A stretch of DNA of 40,536 bases from JAVVPO01 sp036655715 (GTDB lineage: Bacteria > Bacillota > Clostridia > Lachnospirales > Cellulosilyticaceae), in contig JAVVPO010000010.1 of the NCBI GenBank assembly GCA_036655715.1, positions 1 through 40,536 on the forward strand. Reading direction: 5' to 3'. A program made the position numbers and the translations under genes. The notes under the pieces were generated by a model that was given only the letters and a program-made list of their open reading frames with translations, made no database searches and was not told where the DNA came from. How positions within the stretch are numbered: position 1 is the first letter of the stretch; each line of letters begins with the position of its first letter. Positions 1 to 6,682 of this stretch are shown here, piece after piece.

Positions 1-42
1 TTTGAGCCATTTCTCAAAAAAAGAATCTAATTTTGTTTCCAT
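1..42 (-). CDS. N-terminal fragment of a protein running off the left edge
   Basis: An ATG at 42-40 opens a minus-strand frame whose first 14 residues are METKLDSFFEKWLK; the rest lies outside the window. It begins 27 bases downstream of the tRNA-like sequence at 69-141. Trp is written TGG. The product cannot be recognised from so few residues. The start is plausible because a short AT-rich leader follows the tRNA-like element directly. Confidence 0.5.
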   Translation of the reverse strand, partial: METKLDSFFEKWLK

Positions 43-68
43 AATTTTGTTTTTTATAATTAATAATG

Positions 69-141
69 TGATTGAATAGGACTCGAACCTATTATTTCTT
101 TATATATTATAAAGTAAGTTTACCAAATTCTTCTTTCAATC
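69..141 (-). tRNA. tRNA-like sequence, degenerate, anticodon uncertain
   Basis: The minus strand folds as a cloverleaf: a 7-bp acceptor stem (GATTGAA with TTCAATC), a short D arm, a perfect anticodon stem CTTTA/TAAAG, a 5-base variable loop and a T arm ATAGG-TTCGAGT-CCTAT. The anticodon loop reads TAATATA, so position 33 is A instead of the near-invariant U, and position 8 is A instead of U. No anticodon can be assigned with confidence. It may be a decayed tRNA, in line with the broken genes around it. The T-arm sequence is the best support. Confidence 0.5.
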
Positions 142-222
142 ATCCCCTAACACTATAAATAGTGTACCTTTTTCTTTTCTAGGAGATCCAAAGGTATTTT
201 GTTTTTATCTAGAGGAGTTCAT
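136..222 (-). pseudogene. small frame with an in-frame TAA, running into the tRNA-like element
   Basis: After a GGAGG-like sequence, an ATG at 222-220 opens MNSSR, then TAA, then KQNTFGSPRKEKGTLFIVLGDD, ending at a TGA (136-138) that overlaps the 5' end of the tRNA-like sequence. The part after the TAA has a protein-like composition. Under the standard code this is a 5-residue peptide. It is either a broken small gene or chance; the family is not recognised. Confidence 0.25.
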
Positions 223-227
223 TGTTA

Positions 228-347
228 TTACATCCTCCGCCCGCGAAATATAAAATGGGCAGCCTCTGCTAAGGCATCTCTGTTTACAATAATGGCTAGC
301 AGACCATTAAATTATCAGATTGGAACGCCGATGTCAATAAAATTGAC
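228..347 (-). pseudogene. broken small gene (LAIIVNRDALAEAAHF frame)
   Basis: A minus-strand frame reads VNFIDIGVPI, TGA, TAA, then FNGLLAIIVNRDALAEAA and HFIFRGRRM before TAA at 228-230. The composition of the second half, an alternating hydrophobic and charged helix, is protein-like. The TGA could be Trp as in the right arm, but the adjacent TAA (312-314) breaks the frame, and no ATG lies upstream in frame. I call it a remnant of a small phage gene of unknown function. An ATG in another frame (about 311) also gives a frame rich in TAA/TAG, so confidence is low. Confidence 0.3.
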
Positions 348-583
348 TTAACGTAATATATCGTATAGATAAAAAATTTAAACAAAATAAGTACTATTTA
401 TAAATAATTCCACTTAAAATATTATATAACGTATTATTTTTAGTTTATAGCTTAATACGAAGTTTATCAATAATAGAATTATACTATAACTAAGGATACA
501 AAATAGTAAGACTATATCAAAATTTTTTTTATCTTAATTTTTAGTTTATAATATCTTTAGAAATAATATTTAAGTTTATGTCT
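348..583. other. very AT-rich gap, no supported gene
   Basis: This stretch is dominated by A/T runs and short frames on both strands. No ORF, tRNA or hairpin stands out. Confidence 0.5.
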
Positions 584-703
584 CTATAAAATACTATTTG
601 GACTAAGAACTTCTAAAATACTATCATCAATAAATTCATCAACTAGAGATCGTGAATAAACATCTTTAATAAATTGTTCTTCTATTACTAGTTCTTCATT
701 CAT
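584..703 (-). CDS. small acidic protein, 39 aa
   Basis: An ATG at 703-701 starts an uninterrupted frame beginning MNEELVIEEQFIKDVYS and ending LEVLSPNSIL before TAG at 584-586. It is strongly acidic and amphipathic, which fits a short helical regulatory or anti-host protein, but no family is recognised. It lies 28 bases downstream of the tRNA-Leu on the same strand, so the two may share a transcript. It is one of the few left-arm frames without an internal stop. Confidence 0.5.
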   Translation of the reverse strand: MNEELVIEEQFIKDVYSRSLVDEFIDDSILEVLSPNSIL

Positions 704-731
704 ATAAAATATTATTTTAATGCACACGTAG

Positions 732-816
732 TACTGTAAGTTGGACTTGAACCAACATAACCTTTACAGATTAAAACATTTTAAGTGTTTCGTGTATACC
801 ATTCCACCATTACAGC
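732..816 (-). tRNA. tRNA-Leu(UAA), class II
   Basis: The minus strand gives a full class II cloverleaf: acceptor GCTGTAA paired with TTACAGT, D arm GTG...CAC with a GG in the loop, and anticodon arm AAACA-CTTAAAA-TGTTT, which presents anticodon TAA (reads UUA, Leu). A long variable arm (AATC...GGTT) and T arm GTTGG-TTCAAGT-CCAAC complete it. CCA is not encoded. The long variable arm agrees with Leu identity, and a phage-borne tRNA for UUA suits the AT-rich codon use. It is not a stop-codon suppressor. Confidence 0.85.
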
Positions 817-857
817 ATCATTTATTATTTTTTAGTAACAATTAATTTATAATTATG

Positions 858-1130
858 TTACTGAATATCTATTTGCTTATATGAAATTGGTCCCCATAAA
901 GCTAACCCTGTTAATAGCGCTGGGCCAATAATGGTTCCTGACAATAATATACTCTAAATAATATTACCAGTACAAAGCAGATAATTAATATTATCTACTT
1001 TATCCTCTTTATTCATACATCCATATGGCTGAACAATTGTCTCTTTATTATTAATAGTAAAAGTTTTACTGTCTGCACAAGAAGAGTATAAAAAAGATAT
1101 TGAAATTAATATAATTATTATTTTATTTAT
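858..1130 (-). pseudogene. small lipoprotein, start codon lost and one in-frame TAG
   Basis: The frame reads NKIIIILISISFLYSSC, a hydrophobic signal ending in a lipobox-like Cys, then about 70 residues including IVQPYGCMNKED and LTGLALWGPISY, ending at TAA (858-860). Small secreted lipoproteins of this size (about 90 aa) are common in phages of Bacteroidota. Two defects are visible: the expected ATG is ATA (1128-1130), and a TAG interrupts the frame at 954-956, after TGNII. Both can arise from single G-to-A changes (ATG to ATA, TGG to TAG). It overlaps the end of the upstream gene by a few bases, as intact operons do. Confidence 0.5.
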
Positions 1131-1726
1131 TTTTTACTTCTTTTAGATTTTTTAAAGCCTCTTTTAATTCCTCGGATACATCATAAGTTTTTTCCCTATA
1201 TTTATTGTTTCTATTAATTCTGGAAGAAAGGCTTCTGTATATATCTGTTTTAATAACCAAAAAAACACTAGAAGATTCTGCACTACAACATGAATCTATA
1301 ATATTATCGCGTGAAATATAATAATATAAGGCCGAACTTTTTCCATCCATGAGGTGTTTATTATATCCTCCAAGATTTGCTAAAGTTTTTATAATTTCAG
1401 ATCCTCTATTAAGATTTCCTTTATAATATATTTTTGTATTAATCACTTTTTGTTTAGGATATTTTTTAAAAAACACATTATATTTAGCATAAATAATAAT
1501 TTCACGTCAAAATTATTGAGAATTTTTAGGATTGCTTTCCTAATCAAATTCTTTACTTACTGCTGGCGTTCTTTTATTATTTTGAAAAACGGTTACATCC
1601 GCGTGCACTGTCTGTTATAATTGGGTATCGACTATTAATTGTACTACTTCTATAGGCATATAAGAGAGTTTACCTATTAAATCAGATTGTTTGATAATAT
1701 ATCTTTCCTAATTCAAATTTAGCCAT
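1123..1726 (-). pseudogene. conserved-type phage protein of about 200 aa, frameshifted and stop-ridden at the N-terminal half
   Basis: An ATG at 1726 starts MAKFELGKIYY. After that Tyr-Tyr, one extra base (about 1693) shifts the frame; the continuation in the next frame is KQSDLIGKLSYMPIEVVQLI. It then carries TAA, TAG, TAA and TGA before an uninterrupted stretch YPKQKVINTKIYYKG through to KEVKNK and TAA (1123-1125). The TGA (1507-1509) sits in an F-x-REII context where Trp would fit. The joined parts look like one gene, so I call it a broken gene. An ORF of 117 aa from a GTG at 1476 could still be translated. Function unknown. Confidence 0.55.
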
Positions 1727-1728
1727 GC

Positions 1729-2004
1729 TTATAAAGTTTTATACTTATTATTGAAATTTAAAATTTCGTACACTAATTTAGGAATATATAATAATATAGT
1801 AAAAAGCAACTATATAAGTTAATGGATTATATCAATTTGTCTTATATTTAATAATATATTTTTCTTAGAAAATATACCAAAAGTTTCAAAGAACTATAAT
1901 CTTATTATATATAAACGATAAAACCAATATTCTATAGTATTAATATTATATTTTTCTTGGAATATTTTTTAAAGAACCTTATCTATTATTCTAGTTGTAT
2001 TCAT
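1729..2004 (-). pseudogene. 91-codon small gene with four in-frame TAA/TAG
   Basis: An ATG at 2004 opens MNTTRIIDKVL and the frame ends YEILNFNNKYKTL with TAA (1729-1731), two bases before the ATG of the next gene. This is normal operon spacing and supports the ends as real. Between them lie TAA, TAG, TAA and TAG. The stretches between stops are long and protein-like, for example IEYWFYRLYIIRL. There is no frameshift. The product is unknown. Either this is a decayed gene or UAA/UAG is read as an amino acid here. Confidence 0.5.
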
Positions 2005-2016
2005 TTTTAATTAATA

Positions 2017-2220
2017 TTAATTAATATCTTTAAAAATAATAGAACCTTGTTCTAAGAACTTGTATCCTATCATAGCTCTCAAATATGCAAGTAATCTTCT
2101 ACGCGCTGCTTCAAAAACCACGATTCTCTTTTTATTAAAGTGAGAGAGAGCCTGAACTCATTACTGAAATTACACCGAAGATATTTACTTAGTTTTTTAC
2201 TTAAACCTAAAAGCTAATAT
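2017..2220 (-). pseudogene. basic helical protein remnant (VVFEAARRRLLAYLRA frame)
   Basis: The C-terminal 47 or so codons are open: VQALSHFNKKRIVVF, then EAARRRLLAYLRAMIGYKF and LEQGSIIFKDIN before TAA (2017-2019). This is an Arg-rich amphipathic helix. The upstream part of the same frame, beginning exactly where the preceding gene stops (2220), contains four TAA and one TGA within 20 codons and has no ATG. It is best described as a gene that has lost its N-terminal part. A competing frame over the same bases, continuing the upstream gene past its TAA, is also open and makes the call less certain. Confidence 0.35.
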
Positions 2221-2471
2221 TATGATTCTTTAGTTAGTTCGACATCTTTCAAAAATATATATCCTATTTGACTAGGCTTATATGCTATGGTGGTATTTGG
2301 TCTTTCTCCTATCTCTCCAGAAACATTTTTTAAAATATCCCATTCACTGCCCCAAACCTGACTCGCACTAATTTCCTTAAGTTTTTCATATATATTGAGA
2401 CAATCTTCGGCAGCTTTCTTATATTCCTTAAATTCTAATTGTTTTTGCAGTCTATCATATAGTTTTCCCAT
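2220..2471 (-). CDS. small conserved-type phage protein, 83 aa
   Basis: This is an intact frame from ATG 2471 to TAA 2220-2222, starting MGKLYDRLQKQLEFKEY and ending YIFLKDVELTKES. It is predicted to be mostly helical, with charged residues and two Trp codons written TGG. Small proteins of this kind sit in the early regions of crAss-like phages, but I cannot name a function. The upstream frame (2478-2723) ends six bases before this ATG in the same reading frame, with TAA TAG between them. Confidence 0.55.
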   Translation of the reverse strand: MGKLYDRLQKQLEFKEYKKAAEDCLNIYEKLKEISASQVWGSEWDILKNVSGEIGERPNTTIAYKPSQIGYIFLKDVELTKES

Positions 2472-2477
2472 AATCTA

Positions 2478-2723
2478 TTATTCTTTATAAAGAGATATTT
2501 TTTTTCTATTAATAAGATCTTGTTGTATTTCTCTTACAATTTCAAAAAGATGTTCTTGTATTTATTTCTTTTTCTTAGTAAGATTTACTCTAGATAATAT
2601 TTTAACAATCTCATGACTAGTATAAGTATATTCTTCAGTAATTAAGTATGGTTTATCTTTTATAGCCAGTAAGTGATTAATTTGGGCATTAATAAGTTCT
2701 TGGAAAGATTTATATTGTGTCAT
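2478..2723 (-). pseudogene. 81-codon helical protein with one in-frame TAA
   Basis: An ATG at 2723 overlaps the end region of the upstream membrane-protein frame. The frame reads MTQYKSFQELINAQINHL, later SHEIVKILSRVNLTKKKK, then TAA (2562-2564), then IQEHLFEIVREIQQDL to YKE and TAA TAG. Both halves have coiled-coil character, and the frame is otherwise undisturbed. Under the standard code the product is a 53-residue N-terminal fragment. Function unknown. Confidence 0.4.
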
Positions 2724-2734
2724 AAAATCTAACG

Positions 2735-2902
2735 CTAAGTTAAAATTATCCCGATTATTATTAGCATAATTGTAAATAAAAGAGTTATTAATATAGGCTT
2801 ATCTTTATAGTCTGTTACTTCATATCTAATAAGAGGATAGGCTATCATAATAAAGATTGTCAGAAATACACCTAATATTAGTAGTATTTGTCCAAGTATC
2901 AT
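2735..2902 (-). CDS. small membrane protein, 55 aa, two TM segments
   Basis: An ATG at 2902 opens an intact frame ending at TAG 2735-2737. Residues 1-22 (MILGQILLILGVFLTIFIMI) and about 37-54 (ILITLLFTIMLIIIGIIL) are membrane segments joined by a short polar loop, YEVTDYKDKP. It would sit in the host inner membrane. The family is not recognised. It could be an early exclusion or lysis-timing protein, but nothing in the sequence shows that. Confidence 0.5.
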   Translation of the reverse strand: MILGQILLILGVFLTIFIMIAYPLIRYEVTDYKDKPILITLLFTIMLIIIGIILT

Positions 2903-3191
2903 ATAAGTTATTATTATTTGTTTGACAAGAGTTGTAGTGTCGCTCTACTACCTATAGCTCCTAAGACTTCGATAATGTTATTATTAAGCAATTATCTTAA
3001 TGTTATCATATACCATCGAATACCTAATATCTTTATTTAGGAAACTTTTGATAAATAGCATGTCTATTCTCATGTTTAGTCGCTATTAGTTATAGTACAA
3101 ATCATACTTAAATAACTATTTATAATTTCTGTTAATCGAAGCAACCTTTATTTATACTCTCTGTTTACTCTAGAGTTTAAAAGCGATACTA
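2903..3191 (-). other. remnant-rich gap
   Basis: No frame longer than about 30 codons is open here. Short protein-like pieces on the minus strand include MRIDMLFIKSFLNKDIRYS (ending in TAA TAA TAA) and, in another frame, NNIIEVLGAIGSRATLQLL followed by SNK and stop. They look like fragments of small early genes, but the reading is weak. Confidence 0.3.
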
Positions 3192-3323
3192 CTATATACC
3201 TGTTTTACTTTTCATATTTAAGAAACCTACTGGCCTAGTAGGAGCGTGTTTCCCTTGTATATTAGGGCAGAGATATTTCTCTACTTTCCCACACAATAGT
3301 ATCTTACCAGTATATTTGAGCAT
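3192..3323 (-). pseudogene. truncated small protein, 43 codons before stop
   Basis: An ATG at 3323 opens MLKYTGKILLCGKVEKYLC and continues through PNIQGKHAPTRPVGFL to KSKTGI, then TAG TAG (first at 3192-3194). The same frame goes on for about 27 further codons with five or six more TAA/TAG before a TGA. The N-terminal part contains two Cys and looks like a folded beta-rich domain. Whether the protein originally continued past the double TAG is not clear. Unknown family. Confidence 0.35.
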
Positions 3324-3437
3324 TATTAAGAGGCTTAACTGGTTTATAAAACAGTAGCTTTAGTATATGAATACAGCATCGCTAATCCACTATATTTTAA
3401 TAGGCTACTACTATAAAAACTAACAATCGTTAGATAG

Positions 3438-3659
3438 TTATAAAATTGAATAGTAAACTGTATCCCAATAAGATTTATCCTCTTCTGAAAATGTATCTAT
3501 TTTATAAAATTTCCATATTTCTGATAATCTCCTATATGCCCAAATACGAAGCATCATCAGTTGACTAAAATTATTATTAATAACAGAATTATAATATCTT
3601 TTATAAGTTATATTGAGATTATATAAATCTTGACGATATTGATTATTCTCGTTTTTCAT
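3438..3659 (-). CDS. small helical protein, 73 aa
   Basis: This is an intact frame from ATG 3659 to TAA 3438-3440, starting MKNENNQYRQDLYNLNI and ending SYWDTVYYSIL. It is rich in Tyr and Asn and probably all-helical, with Trp written TGG. It follows the membrane-protein gene at 3671-3937 with an 11-base gap and is likely co-transcribed with it. No family is recognised. Confidence 0.5.
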   Translation of the reverse strand: MKNENNQYRQDLYNLNITYKRYYNSVINNNFSQLMMLRIWAYRRLSEIWKFYKIDTFSEEDKSYWDTVYYSIL

Positions 3660-3670
3660 ATTAAATAATT

Positions 3671-3937
3671 TTATTTTGATAATGGCTTACTTATCCACTT
3701 ATAAGTAGAATCTTCTCCTATGATAGTATACTTTTTTTGGTAGTTTCCCATTTCATACTTTTTAAGAACTTTATTAGCAACCATATCAGACTCACTATAA
3801 AGATAGATTGTTAGCAATAAAGTATATCCTGCTATAACAAATATATAAGGAAAATATTCATTAACCTTTGATGACTTATCTGCACTATACATAGTGAAAA
3901 TAATTATTAACATTAAAACAATAATTAAATATATCAT
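3671..3937 (-). CDS. small membrane protein, 88 aa
   Basis: An intact frame from ATG 3937 to TAA 3671-3673. Residues 1-16 form one membrane segment and about 30-47 another (YIFVIAGYTLLLTIYLY), followed by a polar tail of about 40 residues ending WISKPLSK. The tail would face the cytoplasm or periplasm depending on orientation. It heads a pair with 3438-3659. Function unknown. Confidence 0.5.
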   Translation of the reverse strand: MIYLIIVLMLIIIFTMYSADKSSKVNEYFPYIFVIAGYTLLLTIYLYSESDMVANKVLKKYEMGNYQKKYTIIGEDSTYKWISKPLSK

Positions 3938-4485
3938 AATTTTAAGTATTTATATATATTATAAGTAATATAATTAAATTTTCTTTAAAAGGCTGTAACT
4001 CTTATGGAGATGCGAAACCGCCTTTTACCGATTAACGTGAGCACCTATACTTTTTCTTCCTCACTTCTTAACACATCGCTTTGATAGGTTACATATAGGA
4101 GGAAGATTCCTATACGCAAGGTGATACCTCTAGGTTCAATACTCACATATTTCTTAAAATTAATAAAACTAGTATTTATCTTTTCAAAAAATATGTATTA
4201 TACTGTAGATGACTACAGTGTGAGAAAACTATTTTATTAATAGAGGGTATCACCTAATCATTTCACAGCGATTTCTCTATAAACTATCCGATTTAGAATA
4301 AAATTCAACTTGGGATGAAAATTTATATTCACAACTTAGCCATTAAGCTTATGTGTAGATAGATGGATATTAGAGTTAAAGCGTTATGCCAATCTGCGCT
4401 GTGTTAATGGTTCGATTACGACAAGATAGCCCTAAAGGTTCTCGCTATGAATTCATTAAATATGATTTAAATAAATAAGGAGGTT
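3938..4485 (-). other. about 550 bases with broken minus-strand frames
   Basis: No standard ORF is present. On the minus strand, all three frames between about 3960 and 4250 look protein-like when TAA/TAG are ignored, for example YVSIEPRGITLRIGIFLLYV in one and SVKGGFASP, stop, ELQPFKE in another. They cannot all be real. A second frame from ATG 4456 (MNS, TAG, REPLGLSCRNRTINT) has six TAA/TAG before a TGA at 4250. The region probably holds two or three decayed small genes, but I cannot choose the frames. Confidence 0.35.
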
Positions 4486-5030
4486 TACCATCCTGTATTA
4501 TAATTAATATTACATTCATTAAACCACTTTTGAACAGTCGTAATTGAAATTTATCCAGTTACTAACATAAAAGTATCTGGCCCTTCTATATTTTTAATTG
4601 TTTCTAAAAATGAAAGAAACCATCCTCTAGGAGTCTTATAAAGAGATTCATTTTTATGTTTATAAATATGTGATGGTGCATCAAATCTTAAATATCCTGA
4701 TTTTCTACATCCAGAAGTTACATAAGTAAGATATTTATTACGTATAATTTTTTGAAATGAGTTGATATTTTATATTCATATAATTTTTTATATTGTTAAA
4801 CTCTATTTTTTATAAACAAGCGCTATAAGTTTCTAACCATACAGCTTTTGTATCAGAAATTGGAGCTTTAAAATTCTTGAGATTCTTAATAAATAAATCC
4901 CAAGTACTAACTTCAGTATAAATAATATTAAAAGCTTCATCCAATTTAGTAAGAATATCTTTCTATATCTTAGGAGATTTAATGGAAAACTATTTTATAA
5001 CTTCGGCTAATATAATAATAAAATTAATGA
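4486..5030 (-). pseudogene. decayed gene of about 180 codons, stops plus a frameshift
   Basis: The upstream half reads KDILTKLDEAFNIIYTE and STWDLFIKNLKNFKAP to WLETYSACL, interrupted by TAG, TAG and TAA. Near 4770-4800 the protein-like frame changes by one and continues NKYLTYVTSGCRKSGYLRF, KTPRGWFLSFLETIKN and DTFMLVTG, then TAA, ISITTVQKWFNECN, ending TGW TAA (4486-4488). The TVQKWF segment resembles a helix-turn-helix recognition region. No start codon is evident. I read it as one broken gene, though two overlapping genes are possible. Function unknown. Confidence 0.45.
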
Positions 5031-5050
5031 AAAATTATTTTTAATAAAAA

Positions 5051-5644
5051 CTATCTACATAGTTTTGATTTAAGCTCATTTAAATTATGTAAAATATGTT
5101 CCCATTTTTCTTGTTCTCTTTTGGCATTTAAATATTTATTAATAAATCTACTACATTCTTCAACATTATCCATTTCATAAAGATTAATAACTGCTTCGTA
5201 AGATTCTTTCTCAGTAAGACATAATTCTCCCCTAACCTTATTAATCTTAGAATCAATAGTATTTAGAATTTTATTTTGTCTAATATTAATTAATTTATAA
5301 TCAAAGTCTGTAGATTTCATTTTTGTATTATTTTCAATATTTGACTTCTCATAACATTTTTTAAATAATGCTAAAGCTAGTTTAGTTAATGCCTTATAAT
5401 CACAATCTTTAGTTTTAAAAGAAGAGGTCGATAAATACCCAAAAGAGACTTGACAAAAATCAATAATATTATGTATATCTAATGCACAAAATATTTCAAC
5501 GCTATTTCCATAAATATCTAAATTTTTTAAATGATCTTCTGTTACTATATAACAATAACATCTCTTATCTACTATAAATTCTAAAATATCACCTAATTGT
5601 AAAGTACCTAAATATAATTCATTATAACTTCTATATATTTTCAT
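5051..5644 (-). CDS. uncharacterised protein, 197 aa
   Basis: This is the longest intact left-arm frame, from ATG 5644 to TAG 5051-5053. The first 90 residues are beta-rich (MKIYRSYNELYLGTLQLGD, later KRCYCYIVTEDHL); the last 80 form a charged, probably coiled-coil, region (KINKVRGELCLTEKES; REQEKWEHILHNLNEL). All Gln codons are CAA and the Trp codon is TGG, so it gives no information on recoding. It is flanked on both sides by broken frames on the same strand. No family is recognised. Confidence 0.6.
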   Translation of the reverse strand: MKIYRSYNELYLGTLQLGDILEFIVDKRCYCYIVTEDHLKNLDIYGNSVEIFCALDIHNIIDFCQVSFGYLSTSSFKTKDCDYKALTKLALALFKKCYEKSNIENNTKMKSTDFDYKLINIRQNKILNTIDSKINKVRGELCLTEKESYEAVINLYEMDNVEECSRFINKYLNAKREQEKWEHILHNLNELKSKLCR

Positions 5645-5689
5645 AATATAATAATTTAATTAAAATTTTAAGATTTGTAATATAAAATA

Positions 5690-5986
5690 TTATAAACTAT
5701 TAATCTGTCTTTTAATGCGGACTATACGCTGTCTAATTTCTTTTTTATTACAATCATATACAAAAACAAATTTTTCTTTCGCTTCTGAAAGAGATATAAC
5801 ATTAATCATATTACAAATATATCTTTTTAATTATCTAGAATGAATAAGCGCTATATCTGAAAAAAGATGTTGATGCGATATTATAGAAAGATAAAAAACT
5901 TTGTCTTTAATAACTATATGATAATGAGGAGATAAAGTATTATCTACTTTAGTTAAAATAACATTATATTTTTATACGATCTACAC
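5690..5986 (-). pseudogene. about 98-codon gene with TAG and two TAA in frame
   Basis: The frame, possibly starting at GTG 5986, reads KYNVILTKVDNTLSPHYH, IVIKDKVFYLSIISHQHLF, then ALIHSR, TAA, LKRYICN, then MINVISLSEAKEKFVFVYD and KEIRQRIVRIKRQINSL before TAA (5690-5692). Codons after the GTG include TAG and TAA. It overlaps on the opposite strand with the nuclease-like remnant at 6021-6339. Only the last 41 codons, from an internal ATG, would be translatable. Unknown family; composition suggests an alpha/beta domain with a basic C-terminal helix. Confidence 0.4.
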
Positions 5987-6020
5987 TAAAAATCTAGTAT
6001 TAAGTATTGGTATATTATTA

Positions 6021-6339
6021 GAAATAGAAAAATCAGAAGTACCATTAGAAAAAGAAGAGTTACAAAATGGAAAAGTGATAAGTAAAGATTCTAAGGTTTA
6101 AGCATCACGTAGAAAACAATAGCAAAATAGATGTGTTTAGTTTTACTGACAGAAAAGACGGAAAGGATGTTATTCGAACATATTTATTTGACCAAGCTCA
6201 AAAGTACGTGATAATTCTTGAGCCTAGGCAAGAAGGTATTTCATTGTACTATATCATTTCGGCTTACTACCTAAATGAGAGTTACGGAGAGAAATCTATA
6301 TCGAAAAAGATGAAGAATAAATTACCAGATATATATTAA
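6021..6339 (+). pseudogene. Barnase/EndoU/ColicinE5-RelE-like nuclease domain, N-terminally truncated and frameshifted
   Basis: The C-terminal 85 codons are open: KHHVENNSKIDVFSFTDRK, DVIRTYLFDQAQKYVIILEP, SLYYIISAYYLNESYGEKS, ending KLPDIY and TAA. The pattern of a strand with His, then a 'wi..P..' strand and an 'i.AYYl' strand, resembles the phage-associated Barnase-EndoU-ColicinE5/D-RelE-like (PBECR) nuclease families, which often occur as toxin or MuF-linked domains. Upstream, EKSEVPLEKEELQNGKVIS lies in another frame, implying an indel near 6085-6095. GTG 6133 would give a 68-residue fragment. Base composition is richer in G+C than its surroundings, suggesting transfer from a bacterial host. 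Confidence 0.4.
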
Positions 6340-6346
6340 AACGCAA

Positions 6347-6376
6347 AGTTCGGTGACCTTCTTGGGTCATCGAGCT
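6347..6376 (+). terminator. hairpin after the nuclease-like gene
   Basis: TCGGTGACC and GGTCATCGA form a 9-bp stem (one G-U pair) around TTCTTG, extended by AG/CT. It lies about 10 bases downstream of the TAA of the nuclease-like frame. There is no strong T-run, so termination may be weak. Confidence 0.5.
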
Positions 6377-6484
6377 TCGAAATTCCTTCCTCCTAATATG
6401 GTAGGTTGAACGATGCAAAGATATACTAATCTTTGGCTATTTCCAAATGTATCAGCAACTTTTATGAAAAAAACCAACTAAAAT

Positions 6485-6682
6485 ATGATTAACATCAAAA
6501 AACTGATTGAAGACGTGATTGGTGATCTTGCTAACAATCAACCCCTCGATAGCGTATCAAGCAAGGTGCAAGTAATATCAAGATCTTTAAGAAATGACAA
6601 ATTCATAAAGCACTCATTTTTTCTGTTAGAGCTCAGTCATCTTTACACCACTGATTCAATATCAAAACGTAGTTTAACTTAA
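6485..6682 (+). pseudogene. 65-codon fragment weakly like the AbiTii domain
   Basis: Starts MINIKKLIEDVIGDLANN with SKVQVISRSLRNDKFIKH following, then stops at TAA 6680-6682. The first 40 residues resemble the helical start of AbiTii-type domains (a long helix, then K-x-Q/V-x-x-A/S-x-x-L-x-N-x-x-F). The second half does not fit the family well, which may mean a truncation or chance. It shares the higher G+C of the preceding nuclease-like frame and may have come in with it. Confidence is low. Confidence 0.3.

Noticed and set aside
1507..2004. A 166-codon minus-strand frame open to all but TGA, which at first looked like proof of a code with UAA and UAG as Gln
   Set aside because: It joins two genes: a natural stop (TAA at 1729-1731) and start (ATG 1726) lie inside it, and the second gene enters it only by a one-base insertion. 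In DNA this AT-rich TGA is rare, so long TGA-free frames are expected by chance. Kept only as an alternative explanation in the findings.
3960..4250. A protein-like frame reading YVSIEPRGITLRIGIFLLYV and on to GKRRFRISIRV
   Set aside because: The other two minus-strand frames over the same bases look equally protein-like when stops are ignored, so I could not support a single gene.
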